This document shows positions 42,273 to 50,079 of a stretch of DNA of 64,000 bases, piece after piece; position 1 is the stretch's first letter, and each line of letters begins with the position of its first letter. The stretch covers positions 248,001 through 312,000 of the forward strand of contig JAFPWY010000011.1 of the NCBI GenBank assembly GCA_017412605.1. Reading direction: 5' to 3'. Source of the stretch: Fibrobacter sp. (GTDB lineage Bacteria > Fibrobacterota > Fibrobacteria > Fibrobacterales > Fibrobacteraceae). Both the position numbers and the translations under genes were made by a program. The notes below the pieces were generated by a model that worked only from the letters and a program-made list of their open reading frames with translations, did no database searches and was not told the DNA's origin.

Positions 42273-42279
42273 TCTCAAC

Positions 42280-43302
42280 ATGAAGAAGTTTACTGCTCCC
42301 GCCGTGCTTTTTGTTTTGGCGCTTGTTATAATCATTTATTTGAAGTTGGATACTTCCATGGGGAACGCCAACTTTGACGCCGAGGCGTATTTGGTCGCCC
42401 GTGCCAAGATTGACTCCTTGGAGATGGCTCTCTGGGAATCGTCGCAGCGACCCGACCTGCAGATAAAGATTCGTGAAGAACTCGAGACGAGCTGGAATGC
42501 GTTGACCGAGATGCAGACCCCGTCCGCTCCGGAAAGTGAGGCGGCCGAAGAAGGTGGACTTTCCAACAATGCCTGGATCTGGATTGTGGGCGGCGTTGCC
42601 GCCGTGGGAATCATTTTCTTTGTTCTGGTTTTTGTCTTAGGACACGGCAAGAAAGAATTGACGCAAAAGCTGGCCGCTATTACGGGCAGGCACAGATTCA
42701 AGGAACCGAAGAACGGATTTGAAAACGATCCGACGCTTGTGCCGCCGCGTCCGCGCCCGCAGCGCCGCTCCATCATCGACGACGCTACTGAGTTTGCCGA
42801 AAGGCAGAAGCGCGTTGCCGAGGTGCAGCTCCCCAGTGCGCCTGGCGAACCGGCCCCGTCCGAACAGTCCGCTTCCGAACCGGCTTCCGAAATGGAACCT
42901 GCATCGAAGGTGGCCTTTGAAGACGAGAACGGCGTCCCCGAGAACAAGATTTTGACTAGCGATCTCGAAAGACCGCATCTCCGTCCGACGGCAAAGGAAC
43001 GTATCACGTCGGCGATGCAGTCCCTGTCCGATGTGCTGCGCACCCCGCGTGGCATGACCAGGGAACAGACGATGAAGATTCGTGCGCAGAGCCACAATAT
43101 CACGGGAGGCCCGCAGGGTGGAGCCCCGGCCCCGCGTACGCCGCTTTCCACGAGCCGCTTTGATCGCGAGTTTACCGAGAAGACGAAGATTTTGCAGATG
43201 ACCCGTCGCGGTTTCCCGGCGTCGGCGATCGCTTCGCAGCTGAGAATTCCGCAGGAACACGTCGAGGCCGTCATCAAGGAATCCCAGGATACGGGGGCCT
43301 GA
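42280..43302 (+). CDS. two-helix membrane protein with C-terminal HTH-like segment
   Basis: 340 aa. The first hydrophobic helix is at about 6-22. A short extracytoplasmic helix pair precedes a second helix at about 98-122. The rest is cytoplasmic, Pro/Ala/Glu-rich and probably disordered (about 150-290). The final 40 residues (KILQMTRRGFPASAIASQLRIPQEHVEAVIKES) contain a helix-turn-helix like those ending DUF6115-type proteins or sigma region 4; quoted here only to show the motif, its core is GFPASAIASQL. Its TGA stop overlaps the truA ATG by one base, so the two are translationally coupled. Function unknown; a membrane-tethered DNA- or protein-binding role is inference. Confidence 0.75.
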   Translation: MKKFTAPAVLFVLALVIIIYLKLDTSMGNANFDAEAYLVARAKIDSLEMALWESSQRPDLQIKIREELETSWNALTEMQTPSAPESEAAEEGGLSNNAWIWIVGGVAAVGIIFFVLVFVLGHGKKELTQKLAAITGRHRFKEPKNGFENDPTLVPPRPRPQRRSIIDDATEFAERQKRVAEVQLPSAPGEPAPSEQSASEPASEMEPASKVAFEDENGVPENKILTSDLERPHLRPTAKERITSAMQSLSDVLRTPRGMTREQTMKIRAQSHNITGGPQGGAPAPRTPLSTSRFDREFTEKTKILQMTRRGFPASAIASQLRIPQEHVEAVIKESQDTGA

Positions 43303-44054
43303 TGCGCTACCGCTTCCGTTGCGAGTACCTTGGCAGCGCTTTTTACGGCTGGCAAGAGCAGAACGAAGCGGGCAAGACCAAATTTGTCACAGTGCAGTCG
43401 TCGCTTGAAGAAGCGTTTTCCATTGCGCTTCGGGCGCCGGTCCGCATCGTGGGATCGGGCCGTACCGACACGGGTGTCCATGCGCGCGGCCAGTGCTGCC
43501 ATTTCGACTACGACGGCGAACTGGACCCGCAGAAGACGGTCCGGTCCATAAACGGCCTGACCAAAAGGCTTATCCGCATCCGCGACCTGGAACGCTGCGC
43601 TGACGATTTCAATGCGCGCTACGATGCCGTGATGCGCTATTACCAGTATACGATTTTCACCCGTCCGGTCGCCCTGATGCGCGACTTCGGCTGGGAGTGC
43701 GGTTCGATGCACCTGGACCTGGACGCGATGGAGCGCGAGGCCGCCGCCTTCCTGGGCGAGCACGACTTCATCGACTTTTGCATCCCGCGCAACGACGGGA
43801 AGTCGACGCTCTGCACGCTAAGCGAGTTCCGGCTCGAACGGCTGAATGATTGGAGCGTTGTCTTTCATATCAGGGGAAATCGGTTCCTGCACCGGCAGGT
43901 CCGCGCTATGGTTGGAACGTTGTTCGATGTGGGACGCGGACGGCTTCCCGAAGGCAGCGTCAACCAGATTTTTGCAAAACGGTTCAAGGGCGAACGCACC
44001 TGGGCGCCTCCGCAGGGGCTGGTACTGCACGACGTGATTTATCGGGACTATTAG
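43302..44054 (+). CDS. truA: tRNA pseudouridine(38-40) synthase TruA
   Basis: 250 aa. TruA converts uridines 38-40 of the tRNA anticodon arm to pseudouridine. The catalytic Asp56 lies in GSGRTDTGVHA. FNARYDAVMRYYQYTIF and FLHRQVRAMVGTL are further family signatures. The start codon overlaps the stop of the previous gene (TGATG). The end overlaps the converging sugar transferase gene by 4 nt through a shared TTAG. Confidence 0.96.
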   Translation: MRYRFRCEYLGSAFYGWQEQNEAGKTKFVTVQSSLEEAFSIALRAPVRIVGSGRTDTGVHARGQCCHFDYDGELDPQKTVRSINGLTKRLIRIRDLERCADDFNARYDAVMRYYQYTIFTRPVALMRDFGWECGSMHLDLDAMEREAAAFLGEHDFIDFCIPRNDGKSTLCTLSEFRLERLNDWSVVFHIRGNRFLHRQVRAMVGTLFDVGRGRLPEGSVNQIFAKRFKGERTWAPPQGLVLHDVIYRDY

Positions 44055-45223
44055 TACGCCCCGTCGCCTTTGAATACGACTTTGAACGTCTTTAGGATAA
44101 GCTTGATGTCTTCGGCTATCTTGCCGTCGCGGCGGATATAGTCGTTGTCAAGACGCATCTGCCCTTCGAACGGAATGTTGCTTCGACCACTGACCTGCCA
44201 GATGCAGGTAAGACCCGGGGTGACGGACAACCTAACCTGATGCCACGGTTCGTATTCTTCCACCTCGGAAGGCAGGGGAGGTCTTGGTCCGACGATGGAC
44301 ATGGACCCCTGGATGATGTTGAACAGCTGCGGCAACTCGTCGAGGCTGAACTTGCGCAGAATTCGCCCGAACGGATAAATGCGCGGGTCGTTCTTCATCT
44401 TGAATGTCTTGCCGCCGGTCTCGTTCAGGGCCATGAGGTCCTTCTTGCGTTCTTCGGCGTCGATGTACATGCTGCGGAACTTGTACATCGTGAATTCCCT
44501 GCCGTTCTTGCCGACGCGGGTCTGCTTGAATATGACCGGACCCTTCGGGTCGCTAATCTTGACTGCCAGAGCGCAGAACAGGAGCAGGGGAGACAGCAGG
44601 ATGATGCCGCAGCTGGCTCCGACCAAGTCGAATGTGCGCTTGACGAAGTGCCTGTAGCGAATCTTGTTCGGGTGCTGCCAAATTTCCGAAAGCAGCAGGC
44701 GGGACAGCTGGAAGAAGCTCCCGCCCATGCTGTTGAATTCTTCGATACGCTTGCCCAGTTCCTGGTTCTCCTTCTCTTGGAGACCGGAATAGAGGAACGC
44801 CTTGAAAATAGGCTTCTTGGGGGTGTGGCGTAAAATTTGAATGAGGCCTGCGTCGTTCAGCCTGTGGAGCATGTCCTTGCGGATGTTTTCGAGCTTGTTT
44901 AGATCCGAGTTCAAAAGGATGATGCCAAGTCCGTTTCCATCGGGAAGGTATCCGAGAACGTCGATGAAACGCAGGTACGAGAACATGGTGAGCACGCTGA
45001 TTTTCCAGGTCTTGTCGATAGTTTCGCTGGGCCTGGACCACCCGAGGATGTCAAACTGGTGGGCGTAAATCTTGATGAAAAGGAACGGCTTGCGTGTACG
45101 GTTGGAACGCAAGAATTCCTCATTCAGTCGCGCACGGAACAACCTTGCCGGGTAGACAATGTTCTTGAGCTTTTGCTCGTCGAGAATAGAGCCAATGGCA
45201 GAGTTGACGGATTCCTGTTCCAT
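44051..45223 (-). CDS. polyprenyl glycosylphosphotransferase with GGDEF-like N-domain
   Basis: 390 aa. The C-terminal half (about 190-390) is the bacterial sugar transferase domain (PF02397). It has one membrane hairpin helix (LVGASCGIILLSPLLLFCALA), then MYKFRSMY, DELPQLFNIIQGSMSIVGPRP and TPGLTCIWQVSGR. These enzymes attach the first sugar phosphate to undecaprenyl phosphate for surface polysaccharide. Instead of the usual multi-helix membrane domain, the N-terminal 180 residues are soluble. They read like a degenerate GGDEF fold (FLFIKIYAHQFD early; GYLPDGNGLGIILL at the turn). It is divergent from hom. A TATATT box lies 7 nt before the ATG. Confidence 0.88.
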   Translation of the reverse strand: MEQESVNSAIGSILDEQKLKNIVYPARLFRARLNEEFLRSNRTRKPFLFIKIYAHQFDILGWSRPSETIDKTWKISVLTMFSYLRFIDVLGYLPDGNGLGIILLNSDLNKLENIRKDMLHRLNDAGLIQILRHTPKKPIFKAFLYSGLQEKENQELGKRIEEFNSMGGSFFQLSRLLLSEIWQHPNKIRYRHFVKRTFDLVGASCGIILLSPLLLFCALAVKISDPKGPVIFKQTRVGKNGREFTMYKFRSMYIDAEERKKDLMALNETGGKTFKMKNDPRIYPFGRILRKFSLDELPQLFNIIQGSMSIVGPRPPLPSEVEEYEPWHQVRLSVTPGLTCIWQVSGRSNIPFEGQMRLDNDYIRRDGKIAEDIKLILKTFKVVFKGDGAY

Positions 45224-45230
45224 ATTTGGA

Positions 45231-45236
45231 AATATA
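45231..45236 (-). promoter_or_regulatory. possible -10 box (TATATT) of the 44051 sugar transferase gene
   Basis: Minus-strand CTATATTTCC has its TATATT ending 7 nt before the ATG at 45223. No Shine-Dalgarno lies between. Confidence 0.4.
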
Positions 45237-45264
45237 GTAAATGGCTCATGGCTCAGCGCCGCCC

Positions 45265-45292
45265 TTGTGCATTATCCCCGTTTTTCTATATT
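45265..45292 (+). promoter_or_regulatory. possible promoter of hom (TTGTGC, 16 nt, TATATT)
   Basis: TTGTGC at 45265-45270 and TATATT at 45287-45292 precede a leader of about 25 nt with GGAG before the ATG at 45324. The box reads CTATATTTAG, close to TAnnTTTG. Confidence 0.45.
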
Positions 45293-45323
45293 TAGCGCGT
45301 AAAATTTAAAATGGAGACGCATT

Positions 45324-46613
45324 ATGCTGCGTATTGGTTTAATTGGTACTGGAACCGTCGGTGGCGGTGTCATTCAGATCCTGGAACAGAAAATTGCCGA
45401 GTATAAGGAAAAGCTCGGTGTTGAACTCGAACTCGCCTGCATCTGTGCGAAGTCCGAGGAAGAAGTCGCCCCCTACAAGGCGAAGGGCTACAAGGTTTCG
45501 ACCAACGCCGACGAGATGATTGCCGGTAACGACATCGACGTGCTCGTGGAACTCGCCGGCGGCTACAACATGCCGCGCAAGTGGATCCTCGCTGCCCTCA
45601 ATTCGGGCAAGCACGTGGTAACCGCGAACAAGGCCCTCCTTGCCAAGTATGGCCACGAAATTTTCCCGCTCGCTGCCGAAAAGGGCCTGCATGTTTTGTT
45701 CGAAGCTGCGGTTGGCGGTGGCATTCCTATAATCCGTAGCCTGCAGGAAGGCCTGCTCGGTTCTACGGTGGAACACCTGAGCTGCATCATCAACGGTACT
45801 TGTAACTATATCCTCAGCCGCATGGCCGATGAAGGCCTCGACTTCGACGTCGTGCTGAAAGACGCCCAGAAGCTCGGCTTTGCCGAAGCCGACCCGACCT
45901 TCGATATCGAAGGTATCGACTCCGCCCACAAGACGGCCCTGCTCGCTAGCCTCTGCAGCGGCAAGCGCGTGGACTTCGAGAAGATTCACGTGACGGGTAT
46001 TTCGAAGATTACCGCCCAGGATATCGCGTTCGCGAAGGAACTCGGTTGCTGCGTGAAGCTCCTCGGTATCTATCACCGTGACGGTGACCGCGTGGACGCC
46101 CGTGTCCATCCATGCTTTGTCTCGAACGAGAACCTGCTTTCGAATGTGAACGGCGTGATCAACGCTGTGTACCTCAAGTGCGACAACCTGGGCGAAACGG
46201 TCCAGACGGGTGCCGGTGCCGGCCGCCTCCCGACGGCTTCTGCTGTGGTCGCCGATCTCGTTTCCCTGGCCCGTTCCGTGGATCAGGGCAGCCGCAAGGC
46301 GCTCCCGATGGGCTGGTTCAACGTCGACAATTCCGCGACGCTTGTGCCTATCTCCGAGACGAGCGCCCGCTACTACCTGCGCTTCACTTCCCGTGACGCT
46401 TGCGGCGTGCTTGCGAAGATTACGAGCGTCCTTGCTGAGAATAACATCTCCATCGAGACGATTATCCAGAAGAACGTGAAGGACCCGGGCAAGGTGTCCA
46501 TCGTTGTGATTACCGAGAAAACTCTCGACTGCAAGGCTTCGAAGGCGGTGGACGCTATCGACGCCCTGCCCGAAATCGTCGAAAAGAGCCAGGTTATCCG
46601 TTTCCTCGCCTAG
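45324..46613 (+). CDS. hom: homoserine dehydrogenase
   Basis: 429 aa. It reduces aspartate semialdehyde to homoserine for threonine and methionine. The Rossmann motif GTGTVGGGV is at residues 7-15. The catalytic-domain segments are INGTCNYILSRM and AEADPTFDIEGIDSAHKTALL. A C-terminal ACT domain (about 350-429, YLRFTSRDACGVLAKI) implies allosteric control, typically by threonine. It is followed after 24 nt by a sugar transferase gene in the same direction, with no terminator. Confidence 0.97.
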   Translation: MLRIGLIGTGTVGGGVIQILEQKIAEYKEKLGVELELACICAKSEEEVAPYKAKGYKVSTNADEMIAGNDIDVLVELAGGYNMPRKWILAALNSGKHVVTANKALLAKYGHEIFPLAAEKGLHVLFEAAVGGGIPIIRSLQEGLLGSTVEHLSCIINGTCNYILSRMADEGLDFDVVLKDAQKLGFAEADPTFDIEGIDSAHKTALLASLCSGKRVDFEKIHVTGISKITAQDIAFAKELGCCVKLLGIYHRDGDRVDARVHPCFVSNENLLSNVNGVINAVYLKCDNLGETVQTGAGAGRLPTASAVVADLVSLARSVDQGSRKALPMGWFNVDNSATLVPISETSARYYLRFTSRDACGVLAKITSVLAENNISIETIIQKNVKDPGKVSIVVITEKTLDCKASKAVDAIDALPEIVEKSQVIRFLA

Positions 46614-46637
46614 TTGGTTGTTTGCTGAGGGGCTTGA

Positions 46638-48089
46638 ATGATCCGCGCGACCACATTGGAACGTATCCTCGTAGTCCTTTCGGACTTCGCGGCCTTGTCA
46701 ATTTGTTTTGCCTTGGCCTTCTGGGTGCAGTTCCATAGCGGCTGGATTGCGGACAAGTTCGACCCGAGCAAGACATTTGCCGAATACTGGCACATGGGCC
46801 TTGTCCTGAACTTGGGCTGGCTCGTACTCTTTACGTGTGCCGGTTTGTACCGCTCCTGGCTCCTGATGTCGCGCACCCACCAAATCCTGAGGGTGCTGCG
46901 CGCTGTGGCGCTGGGTATTGTGCTCGTTGTTGTCGGGCTGTTCGGCGCCGAGTTTGTCGGCAAGGTGTTTGCCAATTCCCCGCTGAGCGAAGGTTACCTC
47001 TACGGTTCGCGTTTCCCGTGGATATTCATCTACGGTGGCCTCGCCATGACTCTGGTGGCCGGGTTCCGCATGGCCATTTACTGGTGCCTGCGCGGATTCC
47101 TGCGCTTGGGTTATGGTGCGAACAACATTCTGGTACTCGGGGCTACGGAAGCCGGGCAGAAGATTGCCGATGCGCTTACAAAGACCCCGGCACGTGGCCA
47201 GCGTGTAATCGGCTTTGTCGATGAGCGTTTCCAGGTGATGGATCACGAGTTTGCGGGCTACCCGGTGTTGGGCAAGTATTCGGACTTGCCTGCGCTTGTC
47301 AAGAAACACAAGGTCAGCGGCATCATCATCGCCCATGATAGCGCCTCCCCGCAGGAAATCATGCGCGTGCTGGTGTGGATTTGCGAACTGCCCCTCCATA
47401 TTTACATTGTCCCTGAACTTTATGGTGTGGTGAACGGTCAGTTCAAGGCGAACTTGGTCTACGGATTTGAACTGCAGGAACTTTTTGCCTTCACGATGCC
47501 TCCTTGGCAGGTGCAGGTCAAGCGCATTATCGATATCGTGTTCGGCGCTTTCCTTGGATTGTTCTCGTTGCCGGTCTGCATTCTGGCTGCTATTGCCATC
47601 AAGCTTGAGGACCGGGGACCGGTTTTCTATTCTCAGGAACGCATCGGCCTGTACGGCAAGCCCTTTACGGTCTACAAGTTCCGCACCATGCGTACCGATG
47701 CCGAGAAGTTCGGTGCGCAGTGGGCCACCAAGGACGATCCGCGCATAACGAAGGTGGGCAAGTTCCTGCGTAAGACCCGCATTGACGAACTTCCGCAGAT
47801 TTTCTGTGTGCTCAAGGGCGACATGAGCATGGTCGGCCCGCGTCCGGAACGCGCCGTGTTTATCGGCAAGCTCCGTGAAAAGATTCCGTTCTACATCAGC
47901 CGCCTCAAGATGAAGCCGGGCCTTACGGGCTGGGCTCAGGTGCGCCACCATTACGACACCAGCATCGAGGACGTGCAGATTAAGTTGCAGTACGACATGT
48001 ATTACTACGAGAATATGAGTTTGCTGCTTGACTTCCAAATTTTGGTGCGTACGGTCTATGTTGTCTTGACCGGAAAAGGAGCGCAATAG
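46638..48089 (+). CDS. undecaprenyl-phosphate glucose phosphotransferase-like enzyme (WcaJ type)
   Basis: 483 aa. Full-length polyprenyl glycosylphosphotransferase: four or five N-terminal transmembrane helices (to about residue 145), and a Rossmann-like CoA_binding_3 domain (about 150-270, NILVLGATEAGQKIA). A fifth membrane helix leads into the catalytic domain: VYKFRTMRTDAEKFG, DELPQIFCVLKGDMSMVGPRPE and KPGLTGWAQVRHHYDT. It starts surface polysaccharide repeat synthesis on undecaprenyl phosphate at the inner membrane. Together with the 44051 enzyme it gives two initiating transferases within 4 kb, flanking hom. Its stop codon TAG is the first triplet of heptad element F. Confidence 0.93.
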   Translation: MIRATTLERILVVLSDFAALSICFALAFWVQFHSGWIADKFDPSKTFAEYWHMGLVLNLGWLVLFTCAGLYRSWLLMSRTHQILRVLRAVALGIVLVVVGLFGAEFVGKVFANSPLSEGYLYGSRFPWIFIYGGLAMTLVAGFRMAIYWCLRGFLRLGYGANNILVLGATEAGQKIADALTKTPARGQRVIGFVDERFQVMDHEFAGYPVLGKYSDLPALVKKHKVSGIIIAHDSASPQEIMRVLVWICELPLHIYIVPELYGVVNGQFKANLVYGFELQELFAFTMPPWQVQVKRIIDIVFGAFLGLFSLPVCILAAIAIKLEDRGPVFYSQERIGLYGKPFTVYKFRTMRTDAEKFGAQWATKDDPRITKVGKFLRKTRIDELPQIFCVLKGDMSMVGPRPERAVFIGKLREKIPFYISRLKMKPGLTGWAQVRHHYDTSIEDVQIKLQYDMYYYENMSLLLDFQILVRTVYVVLTGKGAQ

Positions 48090-48178
48090 AGACTAGGATC
48101 TAGGTTCTAGAGACTAGTTGTTCATGCTTATATTCAATCCCTAAATCCTAGATCCTAACCCCTAACCCCTAGGTTATA
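48087..48178 (+). repeat. heptad-repeat intergenic element F (TAGNNNN type)
   Basis: It starts on the stop codon of the sugar transferase gene: TAGAGAC, TAGGATC, TAGGTTC, TAGAGAC, TAGTTGT. After a 25-nt centre come the reverse-complement class TCCCTAA, ATCCTAG, ATCCTAA, CCCCTAA, CCCCTAG, ending 4-8 nt before the nadC start codon. The whole intergenic region is the element. Confidence 0.88.
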
Positions 48179-48181
48179 ATT

Positions 48182-49045
48182 ATGTATGGAGATTGCTCAA
48201 CACCCGTTTTCCCTGTAGATGATGCTTTGACCATGATTCGCTTGGCACTTGCCGAAGATGTGCGCACGGGCGACGTGACTAGCGAATGGACCATCCCTGC
48301 CGACCAGAAGCAGCATGCCCGCCTGATTGCGAAGGAAGACGGTGTGCTTGCCGGCCTCCCGGTCATCGAGCTCGTTTTCCAGGAGCTGAAGGCCAACGTG
48401 AAGGTGACGCTCCACAAGAAAGATGGCGACGTGGTGAAGAAGGGCGACCTGATTGCCGAAATGGATGGCACGACGCATGAACTTCTGACGGGTGAACGCA
48501 CGCTCTTGAACTTCATCCAGCAACTTTCCGGTGTGGCGACGGTCGCGCATACCTTCCAGGAAGCCCTGAAGGGTGGCAAGACGAAGGTGCTCGATACGCG
48601 CAAGACCGTTCCCGGCTTCCGCACGCTGCAGAAGTATGCGGTGCGTGTGGGTGGCGGTTCCAATCACCGCATGGGCCTCTTTGACATGGTGCTCGTGAAG
48701 GACAACCACATCGCTGCGGCGGGTGGCGTGCTCCAGGCGCTCGAAGTCGTGAAGAAGAACAACAAGCAGAACTTGATGGTCGAAATGGAAGTCGAAAACT
48801 TTGACCAGCTTCGCGCGCTTTTGAACAAGGGCGTGGACGTCATTATGCTTGACAACATGAGCAACGAGATGATGGCCGAGGCCCTCAAGATTATCAAGGA
48901 AAGCGGTGACAAGTGCCTGGTGGAAGGCTCCGGCAACATGACACTCGAACGCGCGAAGGAAATCGCGACGCTCGGCCTTGACTACATCTCCGTCGGTGCG
49001 CTTACCCACAGCGTTAAAGCGCTCGACATTTCCATGCGCATCTAG
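48182..49045 (+). CDS. nadC: nicotinate-nucleotide pyrophosphorylase (carboxylating)
   Basis: 287 aa. NadC converts quinolinate and PRPP to nicotinate mononucleotide in NAD synthesis. Family segments are LAEDVRTGDVTSEW, LDTRKTVPGFRTLQKYAVRVGGGSNHR (split here as RKTVPGFR and GGGSNHR), VKDNHI, and LVEGSGNM near the C-terminus. The start at 48182 gives an N-terminus MYGDCSTPVFPV. No Shine-Dalgarno is present and a perfect TATAAT lies 1 nt before the ATG. The true start could therefore be downstream, for example Met18 at 48233, which would still leave the family core intact. Confidence 0.93.
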   Translation: MYGDCSTPVFPVDDALTMIRLALAEDVRTGDVTSEWTIPADQKQHARLIAKEDGVLAGLPVIELVFQELKANVKVTLHKKDGDVVKKGDLIAEMDGTTHELLTGERTLLNFIQQLSGVATVAHTFQEALKGGKTKVLDTRKTVPGFRTLQKYAVRVGGGSNHRMGLFDMVLVKDNHIAAAGGVLQALEVVKKNNKQNLMVEMEVENFDQLRALLNKGVDVIMLDNMSNEMMAEALKIIKESGDKCLVEGSGNMTLERAKEIATLGLDYISVGALTHSVKALDISMRI

Positions 49046-49095
49046 TTTTTCTATACAAACGATTTCGAAAGATAAAATTCGTGTAATCTTGAAAG

Positions 49096-49125
49096 GCTGA
49101 CGAACAGGTTGTCGTCAGCTTTTTT
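49096..49125 (+). terminator. terminator after nadC
   Basis: GCTGACGA, loop ACAGGTTG, TCGTCAGC, then T6. An 8-bp perfect stem. Confidence 0.88.
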
Positions 49126-49256
49126 ATGATACAGGGTGTATTATAATGAGAAAATTTTTTATATGAAATTAAAAATTTGACGATTTTTAATAAAAAATTC
49201 ATTGTTTGTATAGTAAATGTATTGACTGTGACTGCGAATCAATATAAATTAAAGGT

Positions 49257-50078
49257 ATGAAGCCAATAGTTGAATATCAGGACTATCGCCAGTACATGAG
49301 CGACTACTACGAGGAGCGCAAGCGGTGCTCGATATTTTCGTGGCGTGAGTTCTCTCGTTTGGCCGGGTTCACTTCGCCTAACTATATAAAGCTGGTCTGC
49401 GAAGGAAAAAGCGGCCTGAGCAAGAAGGGCGTGGAAGGTGTCGCCGATGCCATGGGGCTTGTCGGGACGGATCGTGATTATTTCCGCGCGATGGAGCGTT
49501 TTGCGGACGCCAAGAGTGACGAGAAGAAAAGGCAAGCTTTTCTCGAGATGCAGAAAATAGCCAAGGAAACCCATTTACGTGTCGTCGATTCCGAGGCGTT
49601 TCAGTATTTTGAGTCGTGGGTGAATCCTGTCGTGCGCGAACTTGCCCCGATAATGCCGGGCGCAAAGCCGCTGGAGCTGGCGCACAACTGTTATCCGGAA
49701 GTCACCGCCGCCGCTGTCCGGCAGTCTTTGGATTTTATGCTTCGTACGGATTTCCTGAAGAAGGTGGGCGAGGATGCCTATGTGCAGACCGACAAGGTTG
49801 TGACGGGGTCTTCGGAGGCGATTCCCCTGGCTCTTCGCTCCATGAACCGCCAGATGTCGCAGCTTGCTGCGGAGGCTGTTGACAACGTGCCGCCTGAAAA
49901 GCGTCATGTCACGGGGGTGACGCTTGGCATGTCCGAATCTACGTATATGTGGTTGGTGCAAAAGTTGGAAGATCTCCGGCAACAGGTGGTTGCCATGGCT
50001 GCCAAGGAAAAAGATTACGAAAAGGTTTATCGCTTGAATCTACAGCTGTTCCCGCTGACCAAAGGGAAGGAGGCTTAA
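49257..50078 (+). CDS. TIGR02147-family (DUF4423) regulator
   Basis: 273 aa. The sequence fits TIGR02147, a paralogous family expanded in Fibrobacter and thought to be transcription regulators. The N-terminus (IVEYQDYRQYMSDYYEERKR) is characteristic, followed by an HTH-like stretch (FSWREFSRLAGFTSPNYIKLV). The DUF4423 domain spans about 110-270. There is no signal peptide. The preceding 130 nt are AT-rich. It is followed after 1 nt by a lipoprotein gene, whose GGAGG site lies inside this gene's last codons, so the two are translationally coupled. A regulator/lipoprotein pair is the likely unit. Confidence 0.88.
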   Translation: MKPIVEYQDYRQYMSDYYEERKRCSIFSWREFSRLAGFTSPNYIKLVCEGKSGLSKKGVEGVADAMGLVGTDRDYFRAMERFADAKSDEKKRQAFLEMQKIAKETHLRVVDSEAFQYFESWVNPVVRELAPIMPGAKPLELAHNCYPEVTAAAVRQSLDFMLRTDFLKKVGEDAYVQTDKVVTGSSEAIPLALRSMNRQMSQLAAEAVDNVPPEKRHVTGVTLGMSESTYMWLVQKLEDLRQQVVAMAAKEKDYEKVYRLNLQLFPLTKGKEA

Positions 50079-50079
50079 C

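Noticed and set aside
42036-42377. 113-aa plus-strand open frame between the GGDEF and 42280 genes
   Set aside because: It spans a terminator and overlaps the start of the 42280 gene in another frame; no ribosome binding site.
46698-48086. 462-aa minus-strand open frame opposite the WcaJ-like gene
   Set aside because: Antisense to conserved transferase motifs; His/Arg-rich composition typical of a shadow.
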